Made by a program: the position numbers and the translations under genes. The notes beneath the pieces are model-generated. The model had not been told where the DNA came from. It did not search any database and saw nothing but the letters and a program-made list of their open reading frames with translations. Positions 1 through 8,325 of a DNA stretch of 21,214 nucleotides are shown here, piece by piece. The stretch spans positions 1-21,214 of the forward strand of contig JACJYA010000030.1 of assembly GCA_020636315.1 (NCBI GenBank). Direction: 5' to 3'. The number at the start of each line of letters is the position of its first letter. Position 1 is the first letter of the stretch. Origin of the DNA: Lewinellaceae bacterium. GTDB lineage: Bacteria > Bacteroidota > Bacteroidia > Chitinophagales > Saprospiraceae.

Positions 1-133
1 TCCAGGCAGCCTCGATACATAACTTAAATGTGTCCGGCCACTTAATTTTTCTCACCTTAACATTTTCCCCCGCAACCCCCGGCGGCAGGAAGCAGTCTTT
101 ACACCAAAGCTATTGTAAGAACACTTCCGACAT

Positions 134-171
134 GAATTCCCTTGTCTTTCCGGGCGGGGAATTTTTTTTTT
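134..171 (+). terminator. Rho-independent terminator of an upstream gene
   Basis: AATTCCC (135-141) pairs perfectly with GGGAATT (157-163) across a 15-nt loop, and the 3' arm runs straight into ten T residues (162-171). This is a classic intrinsic terminator on the plus strand. The gene it serves must end before or near the left edge of the window, because no convincing coding sequence is visible in bases 1-134. It insulates the next gene, which starts at 220. Confidence 0.6.
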
Positions 172-219
172 AGTTGTTTATGCATTTCCTCCATCTGCAT
201 CATCCTGTTGTAAAAAAAG

Positions 220-1872
220 ATGATGAAAACCTTAAGCACCGGCCGGTGGCCACTCGAAACTTCGCCGAAAACAATCGCCCACCTTTTCTTTTTGATGATG
301 CTGCTCCCACTTTTTGCTTTCGCAGATCAGAGCCTGGAAGACACCCCATCAAAAGTCAAAGAAGTCACTGTCTTCCGGCAGGGAGCCGAAGTGCACCGGG
401 AAGGAAGGGTGAGCATCCCGGCAGGGCGCAGTGTCCTGAAGGTCAGCGGCCTTTCGCCCAGCCTCAACCCCCAGAGCATTCAGTTTAAAGCCACCGGAGA
501 TTTTACCATCCTCTCCGTCCGCCACCAGGTTAATTACCTGACGGACAACAAGCCCAACCAAGAGATTGAGGAATTAACCGGACGCAAGGAAAAATTTACG
601 CTCGATATGAAAAAAGAGCAGGCCCTGCTGCAGGTGTTTCAGGAGGAGGAAAACCTGTTGCTGGCCAACCAGCACATCGGCGGCCAGCAAAATGGGGTTC
701 CCATCGACGCGCTGAAGGCCACTGCCGAATACTTCCGGTCCCGGCTGCGGGAGATCAAGATGGAACGGCTTGATATCAATGAACGGATACAGGTGCTCCA
801 GGACACCATAAACCGCCTGCAGCAACAGCTGCAGCAGCTCAGCGCCAGCCGGCAGTCCCGCTCAGTAAGCGAAGTACTGGTATCCGTAGATGCCCCCCAT
901 GCCGTCCGGTCCGATTTCACCATCAGCTATCTGGTCGGGCAGGCCGGCTGGTCGCCATTGTACGACCTCAGGGTAGCAGCAGTTGGCAAGCCCGTCGAGC
1001 TGGACTACAAAGCCCAGGTCTTTCAGCAAAGTGGCGAGGACTGGGAGCGCGTCGCACTCACTCTGTCCACCGGAAAACCCATGAGTAACGCCCAGCGGCC
1101 GGTAATGAATACCTGGTGGCTGCAGGAATACACTGCTGTAGTGGCGCGCCAGAAACAACAAATGCCCATGATGGGCATCGAAGCCGATGCAGAATTGGAT
1201 GAAGTAAAGGTCACTGCCATGGAGCTACCTGCCCACCGGCCCCAGGTGCAGACAAACGACCAGGCCACTTCTTTCGAATTTCAGATCCAAACCCCTTATG
1301 ACATCCCTTCCGACGGGCAGCAGTACGTCGTCTCCATCGGCGAAGAAAGCCTTCCGGCTTCCTACGAGTACTACGCTGCTCCCAAGCTCAACCCACACGC
1401 CTTCCTCACCGCCAATGTGACCGACTGGGAACAGTATCGCCTGCTCAGCGGCCCTGCCAACCTTTTCTTCGAAGGCACCTACCTGGGCAAGAGCTACCTG
1501 AACCCCGATGTGGCTGCCGATACGCTTTCCTTCTCTCTCGGCGTCGATGAAGGCATCGCCATCACCCGAAAGAAGGACAAACAGTACAAGGACAAACAGT
1601 TTATCGGCAGCAAACAAACCAAAACAGTAGGCTGGGAGATCGAACTGCGCAACAACAAACGCCAGGATATAACTATTGTCATTGAAGACCAGTACCCTGT
1701 ATCAACTTCAGACCAGATCGAGGTTGAACTGGAAACGCACAAGGGCGCCAAAGTGGATAAGGACAGCGGTTTGCTCAGGTGGGAGCTGGACTTAAGGGCA
1801 GGCACCACTGCGGCTATTGGCTTCCGCTATGCTGTAAAGTATCCGAAACGGATGAACCTGGTGCTGGAGTGA
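220..1872 (+). CDS. MuiA-like (mucoidy inhibitor A family) DUF4139 secreted/envelope protein
   Basis: 550 aa. The N-terminus has a long basic stretch, then a hydrophobic segment ending in AFA before Asp36, which reads as a Sec signal peptide. A DUF4140-type domain follows at about residues 45-110 (EVTVFRQGAEVHREG region), then a Gln- and Leu-rich coiled coil at about 115-215. The DUF4139 beta-rich domain fills the rest, with the family-typical GWSPLYDLR around residues 243-251 and a terminal FRYAVKYPK. Length fits the family. The founding member is described as an inhibitor of mucoidy (exopolysaccharide) in E. coli, but its biochemical activity is not established, so only an envelope role can be inferred. 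The start at 220 or the adjacent ATG at 223 is preferred, since the next Met (residue 26) would leave too short a signal. No Shine-Dalgarno sequence is seen. Confidence 0.85.
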   Translation: MMKTLSTGRWPLETSPKTIAHLFFLMMLLPLFAFADQSLEDTPSKVKEVTVFRQGAEVHREGRVSIPAGRSVLKVSGLSPSLNPQSIQFKATGDFTILSVRHQVNYLTDNKPNQEIEELTGRKEKFTLDMKKEQALLQVFQEEENLLLANQHIGGQQNGVPIDALKATAEYFRSRLREIKMERLDINERIQVLQDTINRLQQQLQQLSASRQSRSVSEVLVSVDAPHAVRSDFTISYLVGQAGWSPLYDLRVAAVGKPVELDYKAQVFQQSGEDWERVALTLSTGKPMSNAQRPVMNTWWLQEYTAVVARQKQQMPMMGIEADAELDEVKVTAMELPAHRPQVQTNDQATSFEFQIQTPYDIPSDGQQYVVSIGEESLPASYEYYAAPKLNPHAFLTANVTDWEQYRLLSGPANLFFEGTYLGKSYLNPDVAADTLSFSLGVDEGIAITRKKDKQYKDKQFIGSKQTKTVGWEIELRNNKRQDITIVIEDQYPVSTSDQIEVELETHKGAKVDKDSGLLRWELDLRAGTTAAIGFRYAVKYPKRMNLVLE

Positions 1873-1983
1873 GGTGGTGAGATTTAGGTTAAAGTCAAGG
1901 ATTCTGGGAAGGCCGGCGGCCCGATGGGGCAGGATGAAAGTGTTTTCTTTGGAAACTATCCGGCGATTTTAAAGAAACAGGCA

Positions 1984-2646
1984 ATGAAACTGATAACACA
2001 TTTGACAATGCTCCTCCTCTTTTCGATTTCTGCTACCGGGCAAAAAGGAGCAGTGAAATGGACATGCGAATATAAACAGCTGGGGTGGTGTGGTACGAGG
2101 CCGCCATCCTTTCAGGCCACTTTTTATGAGGACAGTACTTTCGAATACCGAACACAGGGGTGGGGCGCCGGCCGGGGAACCTATGAAATAGTGGATTCAA
2201 TAATTATCTGCACTTACAATGGGGAAGCTCCTGGGCCTGAGCTGGAAAAGGGGTGGGTGGAAATCCGATATTCTGCCGAAGGCAAAAAAGGGCGAGAAGT
2301 CATAGTTCTTGACAGAGATGGCCGGGAACCATTTTTCGGAGCTGAAGTAAGCTTCTTATCGGCAGATGGCACACTCATTGAAACCTCGATGACGGATTTC
2401 GACGGGCGGAGCGTCTTGCCCAAGGCACCATTCTACAAAGTGAGCGTAGCCTATATTGGTTATCAAAAAGGAGAAGCGTTCGTATCTCCCGGCTTTTCCG
2501 GCGATTTAATCTTTTGCCTGGCAAAAGGCCGGGAAGAGCTGGTTATCGCCAAAGAGGTGAGGCATACATTCAGGGTCAGAAAGATTGCGGGACAGGAGGT
2601 AATTTTGGAGCCGGTTGAATTGGGACGGCAGGTTTTTTTTCGGTGA
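1984..2646 (+). CDS. Secreted protein with carboxypeptidase-regulatory-like beta-sandwich
   Basis: 220 aa from the ATG at 1984. An in-frame ATG at 1924 would add 20 residues before the signal peptide and is rejected as a start. MKLITHLTMLLLFSISATGQ is a clear Sec signal with likely cleavage around ATG-Q. The middle (about 25-95) contains two Cys (CEY...GWCG) and beta-strand-like sequence. The second half (about 105-185) resembles a CarboxypepD_reg/transthyretin-like domain: the pattern DRDGREPFFGAEV, DFDGRSVLP and VAYIGYQ is the one seen in TonB-receptor plugs and many secreted Bacteroidota proteins. It may be co-transcribed with the MuiA-like gene 111 bp upstream, but a function cannot be assigned. 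The gene converges on the thioredoxin gene across a 66-bp spacer. Confidence 0.7.
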   Translation: MKLITHLTMLLLFSISATGQKGAVKWTCEYKQLGWCGTRPPSFQATFYEDSTFEYRTQGWGAGRGTYEIVDSIIICTYNGEAPGPELEKGWVEIRYSAEGKKGREVIVLDRDGREPFFGAEVSFLSADGTLIETSMTDFDGRSVLPKAPFYKVSVAYIGYQKGEAFVSPGFSGDLIFCLAKGREELVIAKEVRHTFRVRKIAGQEVILEPVELGRQVFFR

Positions 2647-2666
2647 GAAACTTTCGTCGCTCTCAA

Positions 2667-2704
2667 CAAATCCCGATTCCACGAATCCCGAATTTACAAA
2701 TCCC
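2667..2704. repeat. Degenerate 7-8 bp tandem array
   Basis: The spacer between two convergent genes is nearly filled with short related units: AAATCCCG, ATTCCACG, AATCCCG, AATTTAC, AAATCCC. The period is 7-8 bp. The same unit type occurs on the opposite strand in the spacer at 12765-12814. It starts about 20 bp after one stop codon and ends 9 bp before the other. Confidence 0.6.
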
Positions 2705-2712
2705 TGCTCTCC

Positions 2713-3486
2713 CTAATACAACGCCATATCGAACCGCCAGCGGTAGTTCTTCGTCAGCTCGTCCTGCGGCCCCCAGAGGCGGAACAGGGCGATGGCGGCG
2801 CGGCGCGGCAGCTCTTTGGCGTATGTCTTATCTGCAGTAGCAGCCTCGATAATGTTCCTGATGGCGGTTTCGTTGTCTTTATTTTTCAGGGCCTGCTGGG
2901 CGCCGGCGACCAACTTGCCGGCGGGGGAGCCATCTGCCTCAACCGACATGAGCTCGGCGAGGGTGCGCAGGTCCTCCGCCCGGTCGGCCAGTTTGTCTCC
3001 CAGGTGAATGGTTTGCACCAGGGCAGCGGCGCGTTCGGGGTTATCATAGACCAGTTCGCGGGCGAGGGCGACGCGGGCCTCCGCCACATCGGGGTTCTGG
3101 GCTACGAAAGCTTCCAGTTCAGACAGTCCCCCATCGCTGTTGAGGCGGCTGAGGATGTGGGTGAGGCTTTCTTTGCGGCCGTCGGGAAGGTGTTCTTCCA
3201 GCCACCGCTCTATAGCCGTACGGGGGATAGCGCCCATAAATTCAGCCACTACTTCCCCCTGGTAAAACATCTTTACATTGGGGATGCTGCGTATGTTGTA
3301 TCTTTCTGCTACTTCGTAGTCCTCCTCGGTATTGAGTTTTACCAGCTCCCATTTATCTGCCTGCTCGGCAGCCAGTTTTTCGATGACCGGCCCGAGAACG
3401 CGACAGGGCCCGCACCAGGGCGCCCAGAAGTCAACGACTACAGGCTTTTCAAAGCTTTTCTCAATAACGGCAGTTTTAAAATCCAT
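2713..3486 (-). CDS. Thioredoxin with C-terminal helical repeats (CnoX/YbbN-like)
   Basis: 257 aa from the ATG at 3486. A longer frame reaching 3558 adds basic, non-thioredoxin sequence and is rejected. Residues 1-105 are a thioredoxin fold with the active site WCGPC (Cys25, Cys28) and the cis-proline context SIPNV. Residues about 115-257 are helical and TPR-like, with repeated Ala/Leu/Glu patterns (DVAEARVALARELV, NPERAAALVQ, KDNETAIRNIIEAA). This is the architecture of YbbN/CnoX, a chaperone-like thioredoxin that protects clients and hands them to chaperonins. The E. coli protein has lost the CxxC motif, while this one keeps a full CGPC and so should also be redox-active (inference). There is no signal peptide, so it is cytoplasmic. 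It is transcribed divergently from the barrel gene at 3650. Confidence 0.85.
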   Translation of the reverse strand: MDFKTAVIEKSFEKPVVVDFWAPWCGPCRVLGPVIEKLAAEQADKWELVKLNTEEDYEVAERYNIRSIPNVKMFYQGEVVAEFMGAIPRTAIERWLEEHLPDGRKESLTHILSRLNSDGGLSELEAFVAQNPDVAEARVALARELVYDNPERAAALVQTIHLGDKLADRAEDLRTLAELMSVEADGSPAGKLVAGAQQALKNKDNETAIRNIIEAATADKTYAKELPRRAAIALFRLWGPQDELTKNYRWRFDMALY

Positions 3487-3564
3487 TTTGTCAGGCTTTC
3501 GTTTTTTATTTAATCTGTTACCCGCCACATAAATCCGGCGGACGTGGGGAAGCCCCATAGGGGT

Positions 3565-3593
3565 ATTGCCTTTTTTAATACATCATCTGTTTG
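3565..3593 (+). promoter_or_regulatory. Candidate Bacteroidota-type promoter for the 3650 gene
   Basis: TTG at 3565-3567 is followed after 18 bp by TCTGTTTG (3586-3593), one mismatch from the TAnnTTTG -7 consensus. The start would fall near 3600, about 50 bp before the ATG. One mismatch in an 8-mer leaves this tentative. Confidence 0.35.
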
Positions 3594-3622
3594 GGGAAAG
3601 TTTATACCAGCGTGCTTTCCCC
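3593..3622 (+). other. 5'-leader hairpin upstream of the 3650 gene
   Basis: GGGGAAAG (3593-3600) pairs perfectly with CTTTCCCC (3615-3622) across a 14-nt loop, 28 bp before the start codon. It has no T-tract, so it is not a terminator. It could be an operator dyad or an mRNA leader stem. If transcription starts near 3600, only the 3' arm would be in the mRNA and a DNA-level operator is more likely. Confidence 0.4.
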
Positions 3623-3649
3623 GGAAAAACCAAAAAAATTAATCAGGAT

Positions 3650-4261
3650 ATGAGAAAGGCATTCTTATTATTGTTATCCGCCCTGGCAGCCACAGCCCTC
3701 ACGGCCCAGCACGAAACCCTTTTTGACGATTTCACTTCTTTCGGCGCCTTCGGCGGCCCGATAGTAGAGATCAGCTCGATCAACGGTGAAGTCGGCGCCG
3801 ATGTGGGCGGCGGCGGCGCCCTCGTTCTCGACGACTTTTTCATCGGCGGCTACGGCATGGGCACCGACTACCCCGACCTCACCCTTCAGCAGGATGTGGA
3901 CGGCGAACTGCAGGATGTCAATTACAACATTCGGTTCAAGCACGGAGGCCTGTGGTTCGGTTACACTCCAAAACAATATAAGATGGGGCACCTCTACACC
4001 AGCCTCAAAGTCGGCTGGGGCAAAGTTCAGCTGCTGAACGACCAGTTCGATACCCCGCGTGACCAGATCTTCGTCCTCACTCCTGAAGTCGGCGCCGAAG
4101 TCAACCTGACCAACTGGTTCAAGCTCGGCTTTACCGCCGGCTACCGGTGGGTGAACGGCGTCAGCCGGATCGACACGCTAGGCGACAGCGACTTCAGCAG
4201 CCCCACGGGCGCCATAACCTTCCGCTTCGGCGGGTTCGGGGACGGCTGGCAGTGGGATTGA
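3650..4261 (+). CDS. Putative outer-membrane beta-barrel protein
   Basis: 203 aa from the ATG at 3650, chosen because MRKAFLLLLSALAATALTAQ is a textbook Sec signal (cleavage TA-Q). An in-frame ATG at 3566 would bury it. The mature protein is acidic and glycine-rich. It has alternating hydrophobic and aromatic strands (GGLWFGYTPKQY, LYTSLKVGWGKVQL, FKLGFTAGYRWVNGV) and ends in GAITFRFGGFGDGWQWD, as expected for a small outer-membrane barrel of roughly 8 strands. No specific family is recognised; porin-like or adhesion roles are both possible. A hairpin just after the stop (4269-4306) suggests a monocistronic transcript. Confidence 0.65.
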   Translation: MRKAFLLLLSALAATALTAQHETLFDDFTSFGAFGGPIVEISSINGEVGADVGGGGALVLDDFFIGGYGMGTDYPDLTLQQDVDGELQDVNYNIRFKHGGLWFGYTPKQYKMGHLYTSLKVGWGKVQLLNDQFDTPRDQIFVLTPEVGAEVNLTNWFKLGFTAGYRWVNGVSRIDTLGDSDFSSPTGAITFRFGGFGDGWQWD

Positions 4262-4268
4262 GGGGTTG

Positions 4269-4306
4269 ATTTTCATTTAGCTGCCTGGATTTGCGGCAGT
4301 GAAAAT
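4269..4306 (+). terminator. Stem-loop downstream of the barrel gene
   Basis: ATTTTCA (4269-4275) pairs with TGAAAAT (4300-4306), and inside it CTGCC (4281-4285) pairs with GGCAG (4295-4299), leaving a 5-nt bulge on the 5' side. It lies 8 bp after the stop codon. The following sequence has no strong U-tract, so termination is plausible but not certain. Confidence 0.4.
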
Positions 4307-4458
4307 TGTCTTACTCTCAATGCTAATCGCCGGATGCATGCCACACAATAATTTTGTACTTTGGGAAGTTACTTTTTCCTCTTCCCCAGTCATAGCTGAA
4401 TGCCTGTAGCGTTTTTGGCGGGAGCAGGCATTTTTCAAAAAAAAACAGCTTCGATTGC

Positions 4459-5385
4459 ATGTACAAAAAGGCATTTTTATTCATTGTGGCGGCTATTGTC
4501 ATCTTTTTTCTGGCCAGCCTGTTGTCTCAGCAGCGGTCGCTGGCGCGGCCTTTTTCGGGCATTAACCCTACGCTGGCCAAACCTCTCCGGGCCCTTGCCG
4601 ACAAAGAGTTGCAGAGTGCCCTCAGCCAGCAGGTGGCCAAAAATGCCAGGTGGCAGGCCCTGATCAACCAAAAGAAAATGGCCGTAGGGTTGGTGGATAT
4701 GCGGGACCCCTCCAGGATCAAATTCGCCCACATCAATGGCAACAGGATGATGTACGCCGCCAGCCTGCCCAAGATCGCCATCCTGCTGGCCGCCATGGAC
4801 GCCATGGAAAAGGGCGAGCTGGAAGAAACCGAGGAAGTGCTGCACGACCTGAGGATCATGATCAGCAAATCGGACAACTACGCTTCTACCCGGATGATCG
4901 ACCGCCTGGGGTACAAAAAAATTGAAAGCGTGCTTACAGACCCCAGGTATAAACTCTATGACCGGAATTACGGAGGGGGCCTGTGGGTGGGAAAACGCTA
5001 CGCCAAACAGGGCGCCCGCAACCCCGACCCGATGCTGGGGCTGAGCCATGCGGCCACCGCCGCTCAGGTATGCCGGTTTTACTACCTCATGGCCATGAAG
5101 GAACTGGTGAGCCCTCAGCGCTCCGAGCAGATGATGAAGATCATGGAAGGCCCCGAGCTGCACCATAAATTCGTCAATACCCTGGACCGGATCGCCCCCG
5201 AAGCCCGCCTGTTCCGCAAATCGGGATCGTGGCGCACCTATCACTCCGATTCTGTAATGGTATGGGGCCCCGAGCGCCGCTATATCCTCGTGGCCCTGAT
5301 CGAAGACCCGGAAGGAGAATCCATCTGCCGCCAGCTCGTTTTCTCCGTGGAGGAAGCATTGAAGAAGGTTACCCCGTTCAGATAA
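4459..5385 (+). CDS. Membrane-anchored SxxK serine hydrolase (class A beta-lactamase / PBP fold)
   Basis: 308 aa. One hydrophobic segment at residues 4-22 serves as signal or anchor and places the enzyme outside the cytoplasmic membrane. All three motifs of the penicillin-recognising fold are present in order: Ser102-Leu-Pro-Lys105 (nucleophile and general base), Ser138-Asp139-Asn140, and Lys254-Ser255-Gly256. The omega-loop glutamate (ExxLN) of true class A beta-lactamases is not evident between about residues 155 and 190. A peptidase or esterase, or an inactive penicillin-binding relative, is therefore as likely as a beta-lactamase. TAATTTTG at 4349-4356 fits the -7 consensus, but no TTG lies at the right distance. 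The NTT-HEAT gene follows 87 bp downstream but has its own candidate promoter. A second SxxK hydrolase lies at 8475-9734. Confidence 0.8.
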   Translation: MYKKAFLFIVAAIVIFFLASLLSQQRSLARPFSGINPTLAKPLRALADKELQSALSQQVAKNARWQALINQKKMAVGLVDMRDPSRIKFAHINGNRMMYAASLPKIAILLAAMDAMEKGELEETEEVLHDLRIMISKSDNYASTRMIDRLGYKKIESVLTDPRYKLYDRNYGGGLWVGKRYAKQGARNPDPMLGLSHAATAAQVCRFYYLMAMKELVSPQRSEQMMKIMEGPELHHKFVNTLDRIAPEARLFRKSGSWRTYHSDSVMVWGPERRYILVALIEDPEGESICRQLVFSVEEALKKVTPFR

Positions 5386-5422
5386 TGGTTTTCCATCGGG
5401 ACTTGCGGAAATATTTCCTGAA

Positions 5423-5453
5423 TTGGCGCACTTTTCGATTTTATATTAATTTG
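5423..5453 (+). promoter_or_regulatory. Candidate promoter of the NTT-HEAT gene
   Basis: TTGG (5423-5426) is followed after 19 bp by TTAATTTG (5446-5453), one mismatch from the TAnnTTTG consensus of Bacteroidota sigma factors. The predicted start is about 5459, giving a leader of roughly 14 nt before the ATG at 5473. Confidence 0.4.
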
Positions 5454-5472
5454 GGCAGCAAATAATCTGGAA

Positions 5473-8289
5473 ATGGCTGCCGTCCACAAGGCATTTCGTT
5501 TTTTTCTGAACCGGGCATTCGATATTCGAGAAGGAGAAGCCCTTCGCGTCCTGTTGATGCAGGCCAATATATTCCTCCTTATTTCGACCCTGCTCATTGT
5601 CAAGCCAACGGTTAATGCCCTTTTCCTGGCCGAGTTGGGAGTGGAGCAACTGCCCCGCGCCTTTGTAATGGTCGCTGTATTTGCCGCTCTGGTTTCCACC
5701 CTCTACTCACGCCTGCTCCTGCGCTCCTCAATGGGCCGAATGATGAGCGGCACTCTGGCCACATCGATCGTCATTCTCATTGCGCTTGGCATCCTGCTTC
5801 GCCTGAACGTTATCGAAGGCGGAGTGCTCTATTTCTTTTATCTGTGGGTATCCATATTCGGGGTACTTACCGCTTCCCAGTTCTGGATACTGGCCAACCT
5901 GGTATTCAACGCCAGGGAGGCCAAGAGGCTATTCGGTTTTATCGGCGCCGGGGCGATTGCCGGCGGCATTTTCGGTGGTTACCTCACCAGCCTGCTGGCG
6001 CCCTGGATAGGTAGTGAGAACCTGCCTTTCGTAGCCGCGCTCCTGCTTGGTATCTGCCTGCCGATAACTCGTCACGTTTGGCGCAACTTCATCGAAAGGC
6101 AGCACTCGGTTTTCCGGAACCAGAAGCGAATAAAGGGGTTCCATGACCACCCCCTGGGGCTGATCCTGAACTCCCGGCACCTGTCCTACCTGGCGGGCAT
6201 CGTCGGCATAAGCGTCCTCGTTGCCAAACTGGTAGAGTACCAGTTCAGCGCAGTGGCTGCCGCCGCCATTCCCGACCCGGATGAACTGGCTGCTTTCTTT
6301 GGTTTCTGGTTTTCCAACTTCAACGTACTTTCCCTCGCCATTCAGCTTTTCCTCACCCGGCGGGTCGTTGGCGCCTTTGGCGTTGGGTACAGTTTATTTA
6401 TTCTGCCACTGGGGATATTTCTGGGGGCTGCAGCGCTGTTCTTCTTTCCCGAATTATGGGCGGCGGTATTTATCAAACTTGCCGACGGCAGCCTGAAACA
6501 GTCCATCAACAAAGCGGCGATAGAATTGCTGGGATTGCCCATTCCAATTGATATCAAAAACAAGACCAAAACCTTCATCGATGTTTTTGTCGATAGTGTG
6601 GCAACGGGCATCAGCGGCCTGATGCTGATCTTCCTGGTGTCCGGTATGGACCTCTCGGCCCGCTCCATCAGCATTCTGATCATTCTCCTCCTTTTGATAT
6701 GGGGTTACTTTGCCCTTAAAGTCCGCAAGGAATACCTTCAGTCTTTCAAGCTCAGGATACTGCCTCCGGCCCCGGAAAAAAAAGCACTCGACATCAGTAA
6801 GGTGTCAGTGGTGAACGGCCTGAAAAAAGTGCTGGAAAATGGAGGCGAACGGCAGATCATCTATATCCTGAAGCAACTCCGGGAAATGAACGACGAACGC
6901 TTTTTCGAACCCATCCGCCGGTTGTTGCTGCATCCTTCCGCCGATATCCGTAAGGAAGCCATCCGCAACCTTTACCTGTACAAGCAGTTCCCGATTGTGG
7001 AAGAAGTGATGCCGCTGATCCAGGACCCCGAACAAACCGTAAAAATAGCCGCCTTCGATTACCTGGTCGAACATTCTCCGGAAAACAGGGTGGAATTGAT
7101 GCAGCGCTTTCTGGATGATGAAGACAACCGGGCCAGCTGCGCCGCTCTGGTCAGCCTGGCCGTCGAAACGAAAAACAACCCCGAGCTGAGGCAACACTTT
7201 GAACTCAAAGAGAGAATCACCGAAAAACTGGCGAACCTGGCGAAGATCAGAGAAGAAGAGCGGCCGTTTACCAAGATCCAGTTGTTGAAAGCCATCGGCC
7301 AGGCCAACATCGCCGAACTATACCCTCACATTACTTCCTTTTTTTCCGACCCGGCCCCCGAAGTGGCCCGGCAGGCCATTCTATCCGCAGGGCAAACCCT
7401 GAGGCCGGGCTTTATCGGCCAGCTCATTGCCTTCCTTTCCCATGAATCGCATAAAGAAGCCGCCCAGGCTGCCCTGGCAAATTATGGCGCCGGCATCATT
7501 GAACACCTCAATCGGTTTGTCGCTTCGGCCGGGCCCGGGGAAATAACAAACATCCGGAACCTTCCTCCCATTGTCGAAGGCATCGACTCTCCTTCTTCAG
7601 TCGAATTCCTCTTCAACCTGCTCGACTACGAAGACCTCGTCGTGCGCCTGGAAGCATTGCGTTCTCTGAATACCCTCAAAAGGCGGTTTCCTCACCTGAA
7701 ATTCAAAAAGGAGGACCTCCTGGAGCAGATCCTTGAAGAAGCGAGGTTGTATCAAAACACACTCTCCGTCCTCTACCTGCAGTTGCGCAATGCAGAGGCA
7801 GAACCGGAACAGAGCGAAATCCATAAAGCCAGAAGAAGCCTAATCGCCCTGCTGGAACGCCGCCTTGACGGAACCCTGGAACGCATGTTCCGCTTGTTGG
7901 GGTTGAAGTATCCGCCGGAAGACATCATCCCCGTTTACCGGGGTGTGCAAAGCAAACAACCCAACCTGCGCATCAGCGCCATCGAGTTCCTGGACAACCT
8001 CCTGGATATGGACCTCAAAAAGATCCTGATCCCCATAGTGGAAACCGCTCTGCTGGAAACGGTCTCTGAAGAAGCAGTGCGCAGCCTGAACCTCAAAGTG
8101 CCCACGGAATTCCAGTGCTTTGAACTATTGCTGAACGGCAAAGACCTGAGGGTAAAACTCGCAGTCCTCTTCCTCATCGGGCAATCGGGTAACCGGCAAT
8201 ACCTCCGCCTGCTGGAAAAATGCCGGCAAAACCCCAACGAAAGAGTGCGGGCCGCGGCGGAAAGAGCGTTGGTGATGTTTGATGTTTGA
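5473..8289 (+). CDS. NTT/Tlc-type nucleotide translocase fused to HEAT repeats
   Basis: 938 aa. Residues about 25-425 are strongly hydrophobic with 10-12 membrane segments and resemble the ADP/ATP carrier family (TlcA/NTT) within the MFS-like fold. Examples are the first segment LLMQANIFLLISTLLIVKP, the loop NAREAKRLFGFIGAGAIAGG, and LADGSLKQSINKAAIELL. Residues about 445-938 are soluble and built of paired helices with HEAT signatures (DIRKEAIRNL, PEVARQAILSA, LVVRLEALRSL, NERVRAAAERAL). NTT proteins of intracellular bacteria and plastids exchange ATP for ADP. Homologues with HEAT tails are known from free-living bacteria, where substrate and direction are unclear. Here the protein could move nucleotides across the inner membrane with a cytosolic regulatory platform. 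The stop codon lies inside a 7-bp tandem array. Confidence 0.8.
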   Translation: MAAVHKAFRFFLNRAFDIREGEALRVLLMQANIFLLISTLLIVKPTVNALFLAELGVEQLPRAFVMVAVFAALVSTLYSRLLLRSSMGRMMSGTLATSIVILIALGILLRLNVIEGGVLYFFYLWVSIFGVLTASQFWILANLVFNAREAKRLFGFIGAGAIAGGIFGGYLTSLLAPWIGSENLPFVAALLLGICLPITRHVWRNFIERQHSVFRNQKRIKGFHDHPLGLILNSRHLSYLAGIVGISVLVAKLVEYQFSAVAAAAIPDPDELAAFFGFWFSNFNVLSLAIQLFLTRRVVGAFGVGYSLFILPLGIFLGAAALFFFPELWAAVFIKLADGSLKQSINKAAIELLGLPIPIDIKNKTKTFIDVFVDSVATGISGLMLIFLVSGMDLSARSISILIILLLLIWGYFALKVRKEYLQSFKLRILPPAPEKKALDISKVSVVNGLKKVLENGGERQIIYILKQLREMNDERFFEPIRRLLLHPSADIRKEAIRNLYLYKQFPIVEEVMPLIQDPEQTVKIAAFDYLVEHSPENRVELMQRFLDDEDNRASCAALVSLAVETKNNPELRQHFELKERITEKLANLAKIREEERPFTKIQLLKAIGQANIAELYPHITSFFSDPAPEVARQAILSAGQTLRPGFIGQLIAFLSHESHKEAAQAALANYGAGIIEHLNRFVASAGPGEITNIRNLPPIVEGIDSPSSVEFLFNLLDYEDLVVRLEALRSLNTLKRRFPHLKFKKEDLLEQILEEARLYQNTLSVLYLQLRNAEAEPEQSEIHKARRSLIALLERRLDGTLERMFRLLGLKYPPEDIIPVYRGVQSKQPNLRISAIEFLDNLLDMDLKKILIPIVETALLETVSEEAVRSLNLKVPTEFQCFELLLNGKDLRVKLAVLFLIGQSGNRQYLRLLEKCRQNPNERVRAAAERALVMFDV

Positions 8290-8301
8290 TGTGGGATGTT
8301 C
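8274..8301. repeat. Four-unit heptamer array overlapping the NTT-HEAT stop codon
   Basis: Four consecutive 7-bp units with no gap: GATGTTT (8274), GATGTTT (8281), GATGTGG (8288), GATGTTC (8295). The stop codon TGA (8287-8289) lies within the array, so the last residues (Phe-Asp-Val) are encoded by repeat units. Confidence 0.75.
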
Positions 8302-8325
8302 TCTCTGTAAAAAGGCCTCTTCTAA

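Noticed and set aside
1..173. Open third frame at the left edge
   Set aside because: It stays open only through low-complexity sequence and ends in the T-tract of the terminator. The translation does not look like a protein.
4349..4356. TAATTTTG as a promoter for the 4459 gene
   Set aside because: The -7 element is perfect, but no TTG lies 17-23 bp upstream. It is mentioned only in the gene entry.
4477..5244. A 255-codon open frame on the minus strand
   Set aside because: It lies wholly antisense to the SxxK hydrolase gene, whose three motifs are intact. The minus-strand translation is His- and Gly-rich with no recognisable domain.
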